A stretch of 35,727 bases of DNA from BP-133 sp040756995 (GTDB lineage: Bacteria > Actinomycetota > Acidimicrobiia > IMCC26256 > BP-133), in the NCBI GenBank assembly GCA_040756995.1, contig JBFLYK010000066.1, positions 1-35,727 on the forward strand, in the 5' to 3' direction. Position numbers and translations under genes: made by a program. Positions 25,855 through 33,115 of this stretch are shown here, one piece after another. Under the pieces are notes generated by a model. The model saw nothing but the letters and a program-made list of their open reading frames with translations. It searched no databases and was not told where the DNA came from. Position 1 is the stretch's first letter, and every line of letters starts with the position of its first letter.

Positions 25855-26427
25855 TCAGAGGAAGACCGCGAGGTTCTGCATGCCCACGACGGCGTCGTCC
25901 AGGATCACCAATCGACGCGCGAGCCGGTAGCACTCGTCGCCCTCGCGGCGCAGCAAGTCCAGCCGGGCCCCGCTCAACAGGGCGCTGCTCAGTAGGTCCC
26001 CCCGACTGCGATAGAGCAGCAGGTAGGACTCGACCATGAGCTCGCCGGCTCGGCTGGCCTCGAACACCCGAAGGTTGGTGACGAAGCGTCGGGTCCGCGA
26101 CGGCGGGTCCTCGGCCCAGGCGTGCTCGGTTTCCAACCGACGGACCCGAACGCGAAGCGTGTGGTAGTTCTCGTAGAAGTGGTCCATGTCCAGCAGGTCG
26201 TCGCGCTTCGTGCTGGCGACCGCTGTCACCCGTACGGGCACCCGGTAGTTGACGTCGGGGGTGAGCATGGAGAGCCAGCGCTGGAAGTCGCGGCGGTCGA
26301 GGACGTGCGCCTCGGTCGTCAGGAACTCAGCCGCTGCCTGGTGCAGCGGGTGTATGTACGGCAGCGGCGTGCCGCTGTCCGCCAACTCCTGGAGCTCGAT
26401 GTCCGGGATACTCGCGGGGTAGCTCAT
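25855..26427 (-). CDS. Aromatic ring-hydroxylating dioxygenase, beta subunit
   Basis: A 190-residue beta subunit of a Rieske-type ring-hydroxylating oxygenase (cystatin/NTF2-like fold), with a structural role in an alpha3beta3 hexamer. Typical blocks: HPLHQAAAEFLTTEAHVLDRRDFQRWLSML, YRVPVRVTAV, RVRRLETEHAWAEDPPSRTRRFVTN and the C-terminal YRLARRLVILDDAVVGMQNLAVFL. ATG 26427 overlaps the alpha stop by 4 bp and has GGAGGGGAG upstream inside the alpha gene. Length and composition are normal for the family. Confidence 0.93.
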   Translation of the reverse strand: MSYPASIPDIELQELADSGTPLPYIHPLHQAAAEFLTTEAHVLDRRDFQRWLSMLTPDVNYRVPVRVTAVASTKRDDLLDMDHFYENYHTLRVRVRRLETEHAWAEDPPSRTRRFVTNLRVFEASRAGELMVESYLLLYRSRGDLLSSALLSGARLDLLRREGDECYRLARRLVILDDAVVGMQNLAVFL

Positions 26428-27788
26428 ATCTTGCTCCCCTCCGACTCGACGTCTCGAACCTCGGTGCCTGCCATGCATTCCAGCCACAGGTGCATCCACG
26501 CACGTTGGTTGTGCTCGTTGAAACCGACACGGATGCTGCCCGGACCGGCGTAGTCGTCGAGGGGTGCGCGCAGAGGTTCGTTGTTGTGCAGCAGGCCCAT
26601 TCGGCCGTTGAGGAACAGGCGCTGCGCCATGAGTCCCTTCGCCGTGCGGGTGAGAGACAGCCAATTCTCCATGTCGTCCTGCTCGAACATGCCCGTCGAC
26701 CCGAACGTCATGTGGTACGCCCGGCGAGACAGCTCCTTGAATTCCGGGCTGGCATCCGCGTCGACCGCGAACCAGGAGAAGACCTCGGTCTCGGACTCGG
26801 ATACGGGCTGCCAGAGCCGCACCGTCGTGAACGGCACCGTCGTACCGTCGGCGTCCACGGTGGCCCACAGATGCAGGAAGCTCAAGTTCGGGAAGATCGT
26901 GAACGACGACGGGATGTGCCCGGACCGGCCGACCAGCGCACGGATCGATTCCGGCCAGTGCTTCTTGCGGATCTCGATCGCCTGTTCGGTGTAGCCCATG
27001 CCAGCGAGCTTGGCGCCGATCTCTCCATCGCCGAGCCCGAAGGTCGCCCCGAAGCCGGGGCCGGCCCGGTAGGTCCCGCCGAGTCGGCGGTTCCGGCCGC
27101 GGATCTGCGGAGTGAGACCGACCTCGAGCATGCTCGCATGGGTATGAGGGGTGTGGTAGCTGTCGCCGCAGAAGTTCTCCGCCGCGATCTTCCAGTTCCA
27201 CCCCGCCCGCCACCGTTGCGGCCCCCGAAGCTCGACGCCACGCGGCGACGGCGCGGTGTAGAAGCTGAGGTAGTCCATGGCCTCACCGAGATACTCGGTG
27301 AGCGGCTTCGCATGGGGATCCAGGTTGACGAAGACCATCCCGTTCGCGATCTCGACGGCCGGCGCCGGGTGCAACTTGTGATCGTCCCGAATCAGGCCCT
27401 CGCTGCCGCCATACGCCTCGGCGTGGAAAGGCACGCCGGTGAGCCGCCCGTCGTTCTTGTACGTCCAGCCGTGGTACGGGCATCGGAAGTGCGACGTGTT
27501 ACCCATTTCGGCCCGGCACAGCTGCATACCGCGGTGCAGGCACATGTTGAACAGCACCCGCACTTCACCGTCCTCACCGCGGGTGACGATGAAGGAGTCG
27601 TCGACGACGCGCCGGACCACGTAGTCACCAGGATCCGGCACCTCGGACGTGTGCGCGAGGAACTGCCAGGAAAAGCCGAAGACCAGCTTTCGCTCTTGCT
27701 CGAAGATGTCGGAGTCGTTGTAGATGTGGGCAGGGATCCAGCCCTCCCGCAGCTTCTCCAGCGTTTCCGCACTGAGCTCGACAGTCAT
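26424..27788 (-). CDS. Aromatic ring-hydroxylating dioxygenase, alpha subunit (Rieske, mononuclear iron)
   Basis: The 454-residue catalytic subunit. Rieske ligands are Cys83-x-His85 (NMCLHRG) and Cys103-x2-His106 (RCPYHGWTY); the mononuclear iron triad begins Asp209-x2-His212-x4-His217 (GDSYHTPHTH). It adds O2 across an aromatic double bond to give a cis-diol, taking electrons from a reductase or ferredoxin that is not encoded in this window. ATG 27788 has GGAG upstream and is the first gene of the ten-gene operon; the longer open frame to 28529 runs through the promoter and is rejected. Subgroup cannot be fixed: it is closer to benzoate/phenylpropionate-type two-component enzymes than to naphthalene-type by size. 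Substrate unknown. Confidence 0.94.
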   Translation of the reverse strand: MTVELSAETLEKLREGWIPAHIYNDSDIFEQERKLVFGFSWQFLAHTSEVPDPGDYVVRRVVDDSFIVTRGEDGEVRVLFNMCLHRGMQLCRAEMGNTSHFRCPYHGWTYKNDGRLTGVPFHAEAYGGSEGLIRDDHKLHPAPAVEIANGMVFVNLDPHAKPLTEYLGEAMDYLSFYTAPSPRGVELRGPQRWRAGWNWKIAAENFCGDSYHTPHTHASMLEVGLTPQIRGRNRRLGGTYRAGPGFGATFGLGDGEIGAKLAGMGYTEQAIEIRKKHWPESIRALVGRSGHIPSSFTIFPNLSFLHLWATVDADGTTVPFTTVRLWQPVSESETEVFSWFAVDADASPEFKELSRRAYHMTFGSTGMFEQDDMENWLSLTRTAKGLMAQRLFLNGRMGLLHNNEPLRAPLDDYAGPGSIRVGFNEHNQRAWMHLWLECMAGTEVRDVESEGSKI

Positions 27789-27846
27789 GTCCACTCCGTT
27801 CGGCGCGCCAATCGGGACCTCGCAGCTCGAAGCTTGGTCTTGACGG

Positions 27847-27868
27847 TAATCGGTCAGCTGACTGATTA
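27847..27868. promoter_or_regulatory. 22-bp palindromic operator, copy 2 (oxygenase operon)
   Basis: TAATCGGTCA-GC-TGACTGATTA has half-sites identical to those at 17949-17970. It sits 59 bp before the oxygenase alpha start and overlaps the -10 box of the operon promoter, the position expected of a repressor site. The TetR protein at 18103-18810 is the candidate binder. Confidence 0.82.
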
Positions 27869-27893
27869 TGGGAGCACGCAGATCGGCTGTCAA
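27865..27893 (-). promoter_or_regulatory. Promoter of the ten-gene oxygenase operon
   Basis: On the minus strand a perfect TTGACA (27893-27888) is followed after exactly 17 bases by CATAAT (27870-27865), a near-consensus housekeeping-type promoter. Transcription would start near 27858, inside the operator. A promoter this strong, overlapped by a palindrome, implies tight repression when inducer is absent. Confidence 0.75.
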
Positions 27894-27942
27894 CGGTCGC
27901 GGCCCGAACCGGACCGGAACGCGGCGACGACGTGTCAAGGTC
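27890..27942. repeat. Partner of repeat copy C (15467-15519)
   Basis: Shares AACCGGACCGGAACG, GGCGACGACG and CAAGGTC in the same order and spacing with 15467-15519, roughly 80 percent identity over 53 bp by eye. It starts inside the -35 box of the oxygenase promoter. Confidence 0.6.
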
Positions 27943-27963
27943 CATCCCGCGTCCATCCGGGCC

Positions 27964-28122
27964 GTGGTCAGTCCGGCAGGCCAACCCTGCCGAGGACATC
28001 CCCGGTCGCCGTGACCACGTCGTACGGCAGGACCCCTAGAGAAATGCATGTTGGGTGCCGGATTTTCGCGCGAGCGGTTCCACCGGGGACGCGCCATGCT
28101 CCCGGCCCACCACTGTGTGCCG
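27964..28122. repeat. Copy B of a diverged direct repeat on one side of the catabolic cluster
   Basis: Same orientation as copy A (17620-17777); the pair encloses the TetR gene and the whole ten-gene operon. Frames are broken in both. No transposase or terminal inverted repeats are visible around either copy, so the pair may mark an old duplication, an insertion boundary or a dispersed intergenic repeat. Confidence 0.65.
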
Positions 28123-28405
28123 CCTGGGGCACGTTGCCCAGGACGAGATATACCGCGGCATCTACTTCCCGGACCCGGCCGACGTCCCGCCCTCTCCGAC
28201 GGCAGCACCACCGAGTTCGTCAACCATCCAACGGCTCGGTGACGCCTGTCGCCGCGCTGGCCCGAGTAGCCGCAAGAAGGTCTCCCATTCGGGATCGAGG
28301 TCTCACCCCCAAAGCCTCCATCAGATCCAGTGCGGCCAGTCCGGCGGACGTGGACCTTTGTGAAGAGACAGCGGGGGAACCCGCCCATCTCGCTGCTCGG
28401 TTTGG
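28123..28405. other. Non-coding stretch upstream of the oxygenase operon
   Basis: Together with the promoter and repeats at 27847-28122 this makes about 600 bp without an intact gene. Plus- and minus-strand frames here show no recognisable protein. I see no terminator hairpin or RNA gene. Confidence 0.4.
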
Positions 28406-28597
28406 CTAGAGATGACCGTCGACGAGCAGGCTCAGAAGAACAAGGCTTGCCGGAGTCAGTTCTCGCTCTGGGTGCTGACGGAGCTCGTGCTGTAGAAGCG
28501 CAACGAGTTCTTCGTCGACAGTAGGGCACTCGTTATCGCATGTGCTGTGCTGGAGAGTGTTGGTGTTGTCGTGTTGTGACACGGCGTTCTCATCCAT
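28406..28597 (-). CDS. Possible small protein downstream of the aldehyde dehydrogenase
   Basis: A 63-residue frame from ATG 28597 (MDENAVSQHDNTN..., ending SLVLLSLLVDGHL) starts 37 bp after the aldehyde dehydrogenase stop. Its composition (acidic start, two Cys, amphipathic VDEELVALLQHELRQHPE helix, hydrophobic end) looks protein-like, but no ribosome-binding site is evident and no family is recognised. It may be a real short gene or a leftover C-terminal fragment. Confidence 0.35.
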   Translation of the reverse strand: MDENAVSQHDNTNTLQHSTCDNECPTVDEELVALLQHELRQHPERELTPASLVLLSLLVDGHL

Positions 28598-28634
28598 GCG
28601 CGCAATGAGGAGTTCACGGAACCTTGATTCAGCT

Positions 28635-30083
28635 TCAGAGGAGGCGATGGATCGCCGCATGGGGTTCGGAGTATTCCTGGAGGCCCAGGATTCCCATCTC
28701 ACGTCCGATGCCGCTCTGCTTGTGTCCACCGAAGGGGGCTCGGAGGTCAACGGAGAAGAAGCTGTGGCCATTGATGAAGGTCTGGCCGGCGTCGAGTCGG
28801 CGGGCCAGTTCGAAGGCTCGTTCGACATCTGAGCTCCAGACTGACGAGCACAAGCCGTAGCGGGTGTCATTGGCCAGTGCCACGGCTTCGTCGTCGCTGT
28901 GGAACGGGAGAACGGGAAGGGCCGGTCCGAACTGCTCCTCTTGGACGATGGGGCTCCGCTGGTCGGGCCCGATGACGATGGAGGGTCGCAGGAAGTGGCC
29001 GGCGCTGAAGACCGCCTCGTCGTCGATGTGCCCGACCTCCCGAACTTCGCTGCCGGCGGTGCGGGCCTCTTCGACGAGGGCGCGAACGAACTGAACGGCT
29101 TCGGTGCTGATCAGCGGCCCGAGCGTGACGGATTCTCGCAGGCCTTCGCCGACGACGTGTTCCCCGACCACGGTCGTGAGGAGCTCGCAGAAGTCGTGGA
29201 AGAGGGAACGGTGGACGTAGACCCGTTTGATGGCGAAGCAGACCTGGCCGCTCGTGGTCAACGCTCCGACGGCCAGGTTGCGCACGTAGTCCTCGTCGAG
29301 GTCGGCGTCATCGAGGACGATCGCGGCGTCGTTGCCTCCCAATTCGAGCGTGACGCGTTTGATGTCGGGAAGCGAGTTGAGAAGTGAAATACCGGTCTGG
29401 GTTCCCCCGGTGAATCCGATCTTGTTGATGTGAGGAGATGTCGTGAGGACGGTTCCGACTTGTGAGGCTGAGCCGGTCACGACATTGACGACGCCCGGGG
29501 GGAAACAAGCCGCGACCTGCCGGATCGTATCGATGACGGCCAATGGGCAAGCCGTGGGCGGCTTGATCACGATGGTGTTGCCGGCGAGGAGGGCGGGACC
29601 GAACTTCGCCGACATCAAACCGACGGGCCAGTTCCACGAGGAAATGGCTGCGACGACACCGATGGGCCGACGGGAGATCTCGATACGGCTGGTCTCGTCG
29701 CTGATCACCTCGGCGGTGAGGGCGTCACGCCCGGCTTCGACACAGTAGTCGGTAAAGAGCGCGAAGCCGCCGCAGTCGGCTTCGGCTTCCCACCGGACCT
29801 TACCGTTCTCCCGGGATAGGAGCTCCGCCCGGTCGGGAAGACCCTCGTAGGACCGCTCTGACGCCTCGGAGAGTCGTGCGGCCCGTTCTTCGATGGGTGT
29901 GGCCGCCCAGTCCGGCTGCGCTTCCCGTGCCGCTTCCACCGCTGCGTGCGCATGTGCTGCCGTGCCCAGCGGGGCGTAGCCGACGATCTCGTCGGGTCGA
30001 GCCGGATTGAATACCGGGAATTCATCGGCGGCGTCGACCCATTTGCCTCCGATGAGCAGCTGTTCGTGTACGACCTCGGTCAT
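28635..30083 (-). CDS. NAD(P)-dependent aldehyde dehydrogenase
   Basis: A 482-residue aldehyde dehydrogenase oxidising an aldehyde to the acid. Catalytic features: Asn151 in SSWNWPVGL, the cofactor-binding KPPTACP, Gly-rich GFTGGTQTG, Glu247 in LELGGNDAA and the nucleophile Cys282 in GQVCFAIKRV, followed by EEQFGPALPVL and PFGGHKQSGIGRE. Full length with no gaps. It is the last clear gene of the leftward set running from about 34 kb. The surrounding SCP2, SDR, enoyl-CoA hydratase and MaoC genes suggest an aldehyde formed during side-chain or aromatic breakdown; the substrate is not evident. Start ATG 30083. Confidence 0.93.
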   Translation of the reverse strand: MTEVVHEQLLIGGKWVDAADEFPVFNPARPDEIVGYAPLGTAAHAHAAVEAAREAQPDWAATPIEERAARLSEASERSYEGLPDRAELLSRENGKVRWEAEADCGGFALFTDYCVEAGRDALTAEVISDETSRIEISRRPIGVVAAISSWNWPVGLMSAKFGPALLAGNTIVIKPPTACPLAVIDTIRQVAACFPPGVVNVVTGSASQVGTVLTTSPHINKIGFTGGTQTGISLLNSLPDIKRVTLELGGNDAAIVLDDADLDEDYVRNLAVGALTTSGQVCFAIKRVYVHRSLFHDFCELLTTVVGEHVVGEGLRESVTLGPLISTEAVQFVRALVEEARTAGSEVREVGHIDDEAVFSAGHFLRPSIVIGPDQRSPIVQEEQFGPALPVLPFHSDDEAVALANDTRYGLCSSVWSSDVERAFELARRLDAGQTFINGHSFFSVDLRAPFGGHKQSGIGREMGILGLQEYSEPHAAIHRLL

Positions 30084-30161
30084 GGCGGCCCTCCCGCGAG
30101 ATTTCGCTCACTCCTGACTTCCACGAGCCGGTGGCCCCTGCGGGGTCGAGGCTCGCTGGCG

Positions 30162-30584
30162 TTACCGTGCCCCGGCCTCGAGGAGGTCTTCCCGACCCTC
30201 TTCGCTGAGCAGCTCGGCGTAGAGCCCGAAGGCTGGGCGCATGATCGGGAGGAGCTTCATCACCTTGGCGATCTTCCCTTCCGACTTCACCTGCCGTCGG
30301 CTCATCGCCACCGGGAGGTTCACTTTCCCCAGCCAGAACTTGTTGCCGAGGTCGGCCTCCATGACCAACCCCGCGTCCGGCGTGAAATCGACGTCGCCGA
30401 AGTGGACCTGGGCCTGCCCGTCGCGGCAATCGAGGACGATCACGGCGTCGGGGTTCGTGTAGGTGGCCCGCAAGGACATGTCGAGCGTCTTGAGTTTCGG
30501 CCCCAGCTCGGGATGCTCGGTCAGCCGGCGGAACATCGCGCCGATCACGTCGTACACATCATCTGAATCTTTGAACACACCCAT
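30162..30584 (-). CDS. SCP2 sterol-binding domain protein
   Basis: A 140-residue stand-alone SCP2 domain (VIGAMFRRLTEHPELGPKLKTLDMSLRATYTNPDAVIVLDC..., hydrophobic pocket segment DAGLVMEADLGNKFWLGKVNLPVAMSRRQVKSEGKIAKVMKLLPIM). Such proteins bind sterols, fatty acyl-CoAs or other hydrophobic ligands and often accompany beta-oxidation-type operons in actinobacteria. ATG 30584 has GGAG upstream (GAGAGGAGTGCAGA). It lies between the SDR and aldehyde dehydrogenase genes on the same strand and may present a hydrophobic substrate to its neighbours, an inference from context. Confidence 0.88.
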   Translation of the reverse strand: MGVFKDSDDVYDVIGAMFRRLTEHPELGPKLKTLDMSLRATYTNPDAVIVLDCRDGQAQVHFGDVDFTPDAGLVMEADLGNKFWLGKVNLPVAMSRRQVKSEGKIAKVMKLLPIMRPAFGLYAELLSEEGREDLLEAGAR

Positions 30585-30613
30585 TCTGCACTCCTCTCAG
30601 ACCGTGCCGGCTG

Positions 30614-31375
30614 TCAGTGGAACACCAGACCTCCGTCGCTCACCATCAACTGGCCCGTCATCATCGGCGCTTCCTCGGAGAGGAGGAAGCAGACGATGCC
30701 GGTGAGATCCTCCGGGAGTTGCGGCCGCTTGATGGCCTGCTGCTCGACCATGAGATCCTTGACGCCAGGATCGCCGGCCAGTACCTCGGACGCCTCGTCC
30801 CATGTCGCCCCCGGCACCACCGCGTTCACGATGATCCCATCGGCGGCGAACTCCGAAGCGAGCGAGCGGGTCAGCGCGATGACCGCGCCTTTCGACGCCA
30901 CGTAGTGCGCCACGAAGGCAGGACCCATGAACGCCACCGTGGACGCCACGTTGACGATACGGCCACCCCCGCCTGCCTGCATTGCCGGCCGGGCGGCACG
31001 AGAGGCGAGAAACGTCCCCTTGGCGTTCACCGCCATGACCCGGTCCCACATGTCGATCCCGATCTCGTCGACCGGGTTCAAACCGATCCCGTAGTAGACC
31101 GCGGCGTTGTTCACCAGCCCGTCGAGGCGCCCGTACACCTCGACCGTCTGCCCCACCATCGCCGTGACCGACTCTTCGCCGGTCACATCCGTGACGACCG
31201 CCAGGGCATCGCCACCTTCCGCCACGATTTGCTTGGCGACGCGCTCGGCTTGCTCGGCGTTGATCTCCGCCACCACCACTCTGCAGCCCTCGGCGGCCAG
31301 TCGCCGGGCATAGCTCTCACCGATGCCCTGACCAGCGCCGGTCACCACGACGACCTTCCCGCTCAGTCCCTTCAT
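30614..31375 (-). CDS. Short-chain dehydrogenase/reductase
   Basis: A 253-residue classical SDR. Cofactor motif VTGAGQGIGE (11-20), NNAA (89-92), Ser145 in NVASTVAF, Tyr158 and Lys162 (HYVASKG), and a C-terminal LLSEEAPMMTGQLMVSDGG. ATG 31375 has GGAGGG upstream; the longer frame to 31423 is rejected on that basis. It probably oxidises a hydroxyacyl or other alcohol intermediate to the ketone in the CoA gene set around it. Substrate unknown. Confidence 0.92.
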   Translation of the reverse strand: MKGLSGKVVVVTGAGQGIGESYARRLAAEGCRVVVAEINAEQAERVAKQIVAEGGDALAVVTDVTGEESVTAMVGQTVEVYGRLDGLVNNAAVYYGIGLNPVDEIGIDMWDRVMAVNAKGTFLASRAARPAMQAGGGGRIVNVASTVAFMGPAFVAHYVASKGAVIALTRSLASEFAADGIIVNAVVPGATWDEASEVLAGDPGVKDLMVEQQAIKRPQLPEDLTGIVCFLLSEEAPMMTGQLMVSDGGLVFH

Positions 31376-31419
31376 GTGCCCTCCCTCTAGGCTGTTGCTG
31401 CATCGGCTCCACCGCCGAT

Positions 31420-32007
31420 TCACGACTTCGCGTTCCCGAAGGATCGTCCGCGCCGGAGCTGGCCGGCGAGCGCCTGCAGCTCACTGGCGATGCTCGGGTC
31501 GAGTCCGTCAGGCATGTAGCCGCGGGCGAGCTGGCGGTAGCTGCGGGCCGCCACGGCCACCCATTCGGCGGAAGCGCCGGACAGCTCCTTCTTGACCGAC
31601 GCCGGATTCCCTGCGACGAGTACACCGTCGGGGATCCGCATCCCGGGAAGCACGACCGACCCGGCCGCGATCATGGTGTCGCTGCCGATCTCGGCATCGC
31701 CCACGATCACAGCCCCACTGCCGATCACGCTCCGGGGGCCGACGATGCAGTCCTCCACGACGGCGCCATGGCCGACGAGGACGTCTTCGGACAGGTGGGT
31801 GTTGGCGTGGATGACGCAGTTGTCCTCGACGACGGAGCGGGGTCCGAGGACGGTCTGGTCGAACTCGGCCCGCACGACGGCCCCGAACCACACCGAGGCC
31901 TCGTCCTCGATGCGGACGCGGCCCACGATCGTGGCCGTCGGCGCGAGCATGACCGCCCGCCCGATCGTCGGGTATTCCCCCCCGAAGGCGACGATTGTCG
32001 CTCCCAT
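31420..32007 (-). CDS. Gamma-carbonic-anhydrase/PaaY-like left-handed beta-helix protein
   Basis: A 195-residue hexapeptide-repeat protein. Repeats run from about residue 20 to 150 (APTATIVGRVRIEDEASVWFG, SVIGSGAVIVGDAEIGSDTMIAAGSVV). Zinc-type His are seen at 67 and 80 (VIHANTH, VGHGAVV), but at the place of the usual third His (GHxxxxH) it reads Glu85 (VVED), so carbonic anhydrase activity is doubtful. Within CoA operons such proteins include PaaY-like thioesterases of phenylacetate breakdown. ATG 32007 is chosen (family-like start ATIVAFGG); the frame is open to 32046. A hydrophobic, Leu/Arg-rich C-terminal helix follows the beta-helix. Confidence 0.85.
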   Translation of the reverse strand: MGATIVAFGGEYPTIGRAVMLAPTATIVGRVRIEDEASVWFGAVVRAEFDQTVLGPRSVVEDNCVIHANTHLSEDVLVGHGAVVEDCIVGPRSVIGSGAVIVGDAEIGSDTMIAAGSVVLPGMRIPDGVLVAGNPASVKKELSGASAEWVAVAARSYRQLARGYMPDGLDPSIASELQALAGQLRRGRSFGNAKS

Positions 32008-32012
32008 CGCCG

Positions 32013-32309
32013 CTACTCGACGAGCACGCGCAGGCGCGGCCAACATTGCGGTGCTTCCTGGTTGACGCTGTCCGGCACTTCCGGCCAGTCGGGGCTGGCG
32101 ACTGCCGCGCCGTAGCCAGCGAGCATGTCATCGCGGGACCGCCAATAGGCAATGACGTAGTAGGAATCCGTTTCGTCCCGGTGGCGCAAGGCCTTCAGGT
32201 CTTCGAAGCCCGGTTGGCGGCGGAGCAGGTCCTTCTGCCGCCGTATGGTGTCGGCAAAGGCGGCTCCCGCGCCGGGCTTGATCAGATAGTGGACGACGTG
32301 GGCCTCCAT
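32013..32309 (-). CDS. Antibiotic biosynthesis monooxygenase (ABM)-domain protein
   Basis: A 98-residue dimeric alpha-beta-barrel-type protein: VVHYLIKPGAGAAFADTIRRQKDLLRRQPGFEDLKALRHRDETDSYYVIAYWRSRDDM is the ABM pattern. Members range from cofactor-free quinone-forming monooxygenases to proteins of unknown role in degradation operons. ATG 32309 overlaps the stop of the enoyl-CoA hydratase (TGATG), so it is translationally coupled. The function here is not known. Confidence 0.85.
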   Translation of the reverse strand: MEAHVVHYLIKPGAGAAFADTIRRQKDLLRRQPGFEDLKALRHRDETDSYYVIAYWRSRDDMLAGYGAAVASPDWPEVPDSVNQEAPQCWPRLRVLVE

Positions 32310-33115
32310 CAGCGACCTTCGAACGTCGCCTTGCGCTTGTCAAGAAAGGCCCGGACGCCTTCGGCGTGGTCATCGGTCTTGAACAGGACGCTCTGCCCGA
32401 GCCGCTCCAGCCAGCGACCTGTGCCGAGGTCGGTGTTGGCGCTGGCGTTGAGAACGTAACGAGCCATAGCCTGGGCCAGGGGAGCCTTCGCCGCGATCTT
32501 GCCAGCCAGTTCGAGCGCTCGGCCCTGGAGCTGATCGCCCGGACAGACGTCATAGAGGAGTCCCGCGGCCTTCGCCGCCTCCGCCTCCACGAGATCACCC
32601 ACCAACACCATGGCCTTGGCTTGGGAGAGCCCGACGAGCTTGACCAGCCGGGAGCATCCACCAGTGGCCGGAATGAGCCCGATGTTGGCCTCCGGGAACC
32701 CAAGCCGGGTGCCGACCGCCGCCAAGCGCAGATCGCAGGCCAAGGCCAGCTCGATACCGTCACCGACGGCCACGCCGTGCATGGCGGCGATCGTCGGGAT
32801 CGGCAGCGCCTCGACCCGGTCGAAGAACTCCAGGGGCTCCGCCAACTCGATGAAGTTCGGGACCCGCCCCTCGTCCCACCACTGCTTCATGTTGTCGATA
32901 TCGGCCCCCGCCGAGAAGACCCGACCCGCACCGAAGAAGACGACCGCCCGGGCGCCCTCCTTGAGGGCGCGCTGCAATCCGGCGGTGAGATCATCGATCA
33001 TCCCCTGGTCCCAGGCGTTGAGCTTGTCGGGCCGGTTGAGCGTCAGGATCGCCACGCCATCGCGCAGTTCGTAGAGCGCTTTGGGACCGTCTCCGGTGGT
33101 CTGGTCGGTGGTCAC
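32309..33115 (-). CDS. Enoyl-CoA hydratase/isomerase (crotonase family)
   Basis: A 268-residue crotonase-fold enzyme. Oxyanion-hole segments are VFSAGADIDNM (about 67-76) and HGVAVGDGIELALACDLRLAA; the acidic catalytic positions correspond to Glu122 (GIELALACD) and Glu142 (FPEANIGLIP), matching a hydratase. GTG 33115 overlaps the MaoC stop by 4 bp (GTGA). It hydrates an enoyl-CoA or isomerises or cleaves a related thioester; two MaoC-type proteins encoded upstream suggest more than one hydration step or substrate. The longer frame up to 33988 crosses the MaoC genes and is a shadow. Confidence 0.93.
   Translation of the reverse strand: MTTDQTTGDGPKALYELRDGVAILTLNRPDKLNAWDQGMIDDLTAGLQRALKEGARAVVFFGAGRVFSAGADIDNMKQWWDEGRVPNFIELAEPLEFFDRVEALPIPTIAAMHGVAVGDGIELALACDLRLAAVGTRLGFPEANIGLIPATGGCSRLVKLVGLSQAKAMVLVGDLVEAEAAKAAGLLYDVCPGDQLQGRALELAGKIAAKAPLAQAMARYVLNASANTDLGTGRWLERLGQSVLFKTDDHAEGVRAFLDKRKATFEGR

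Noticed and set aside
26490..28409. 639-codon plus-strand frame antisense to the oxygenase alpha gene
   Set aside because: Shadow frame: it passes through the promoter and operator and has no recognisable domain.
27789..28529. N-terminal extension of the oxygenase alpha frame to 28529
   Set aside because: The extension is Arg/Gly/Pro-rich, crosses the promoter, operator and repeats, and the family start is met exactly at ATG 27788 with a ribosome-binding site.
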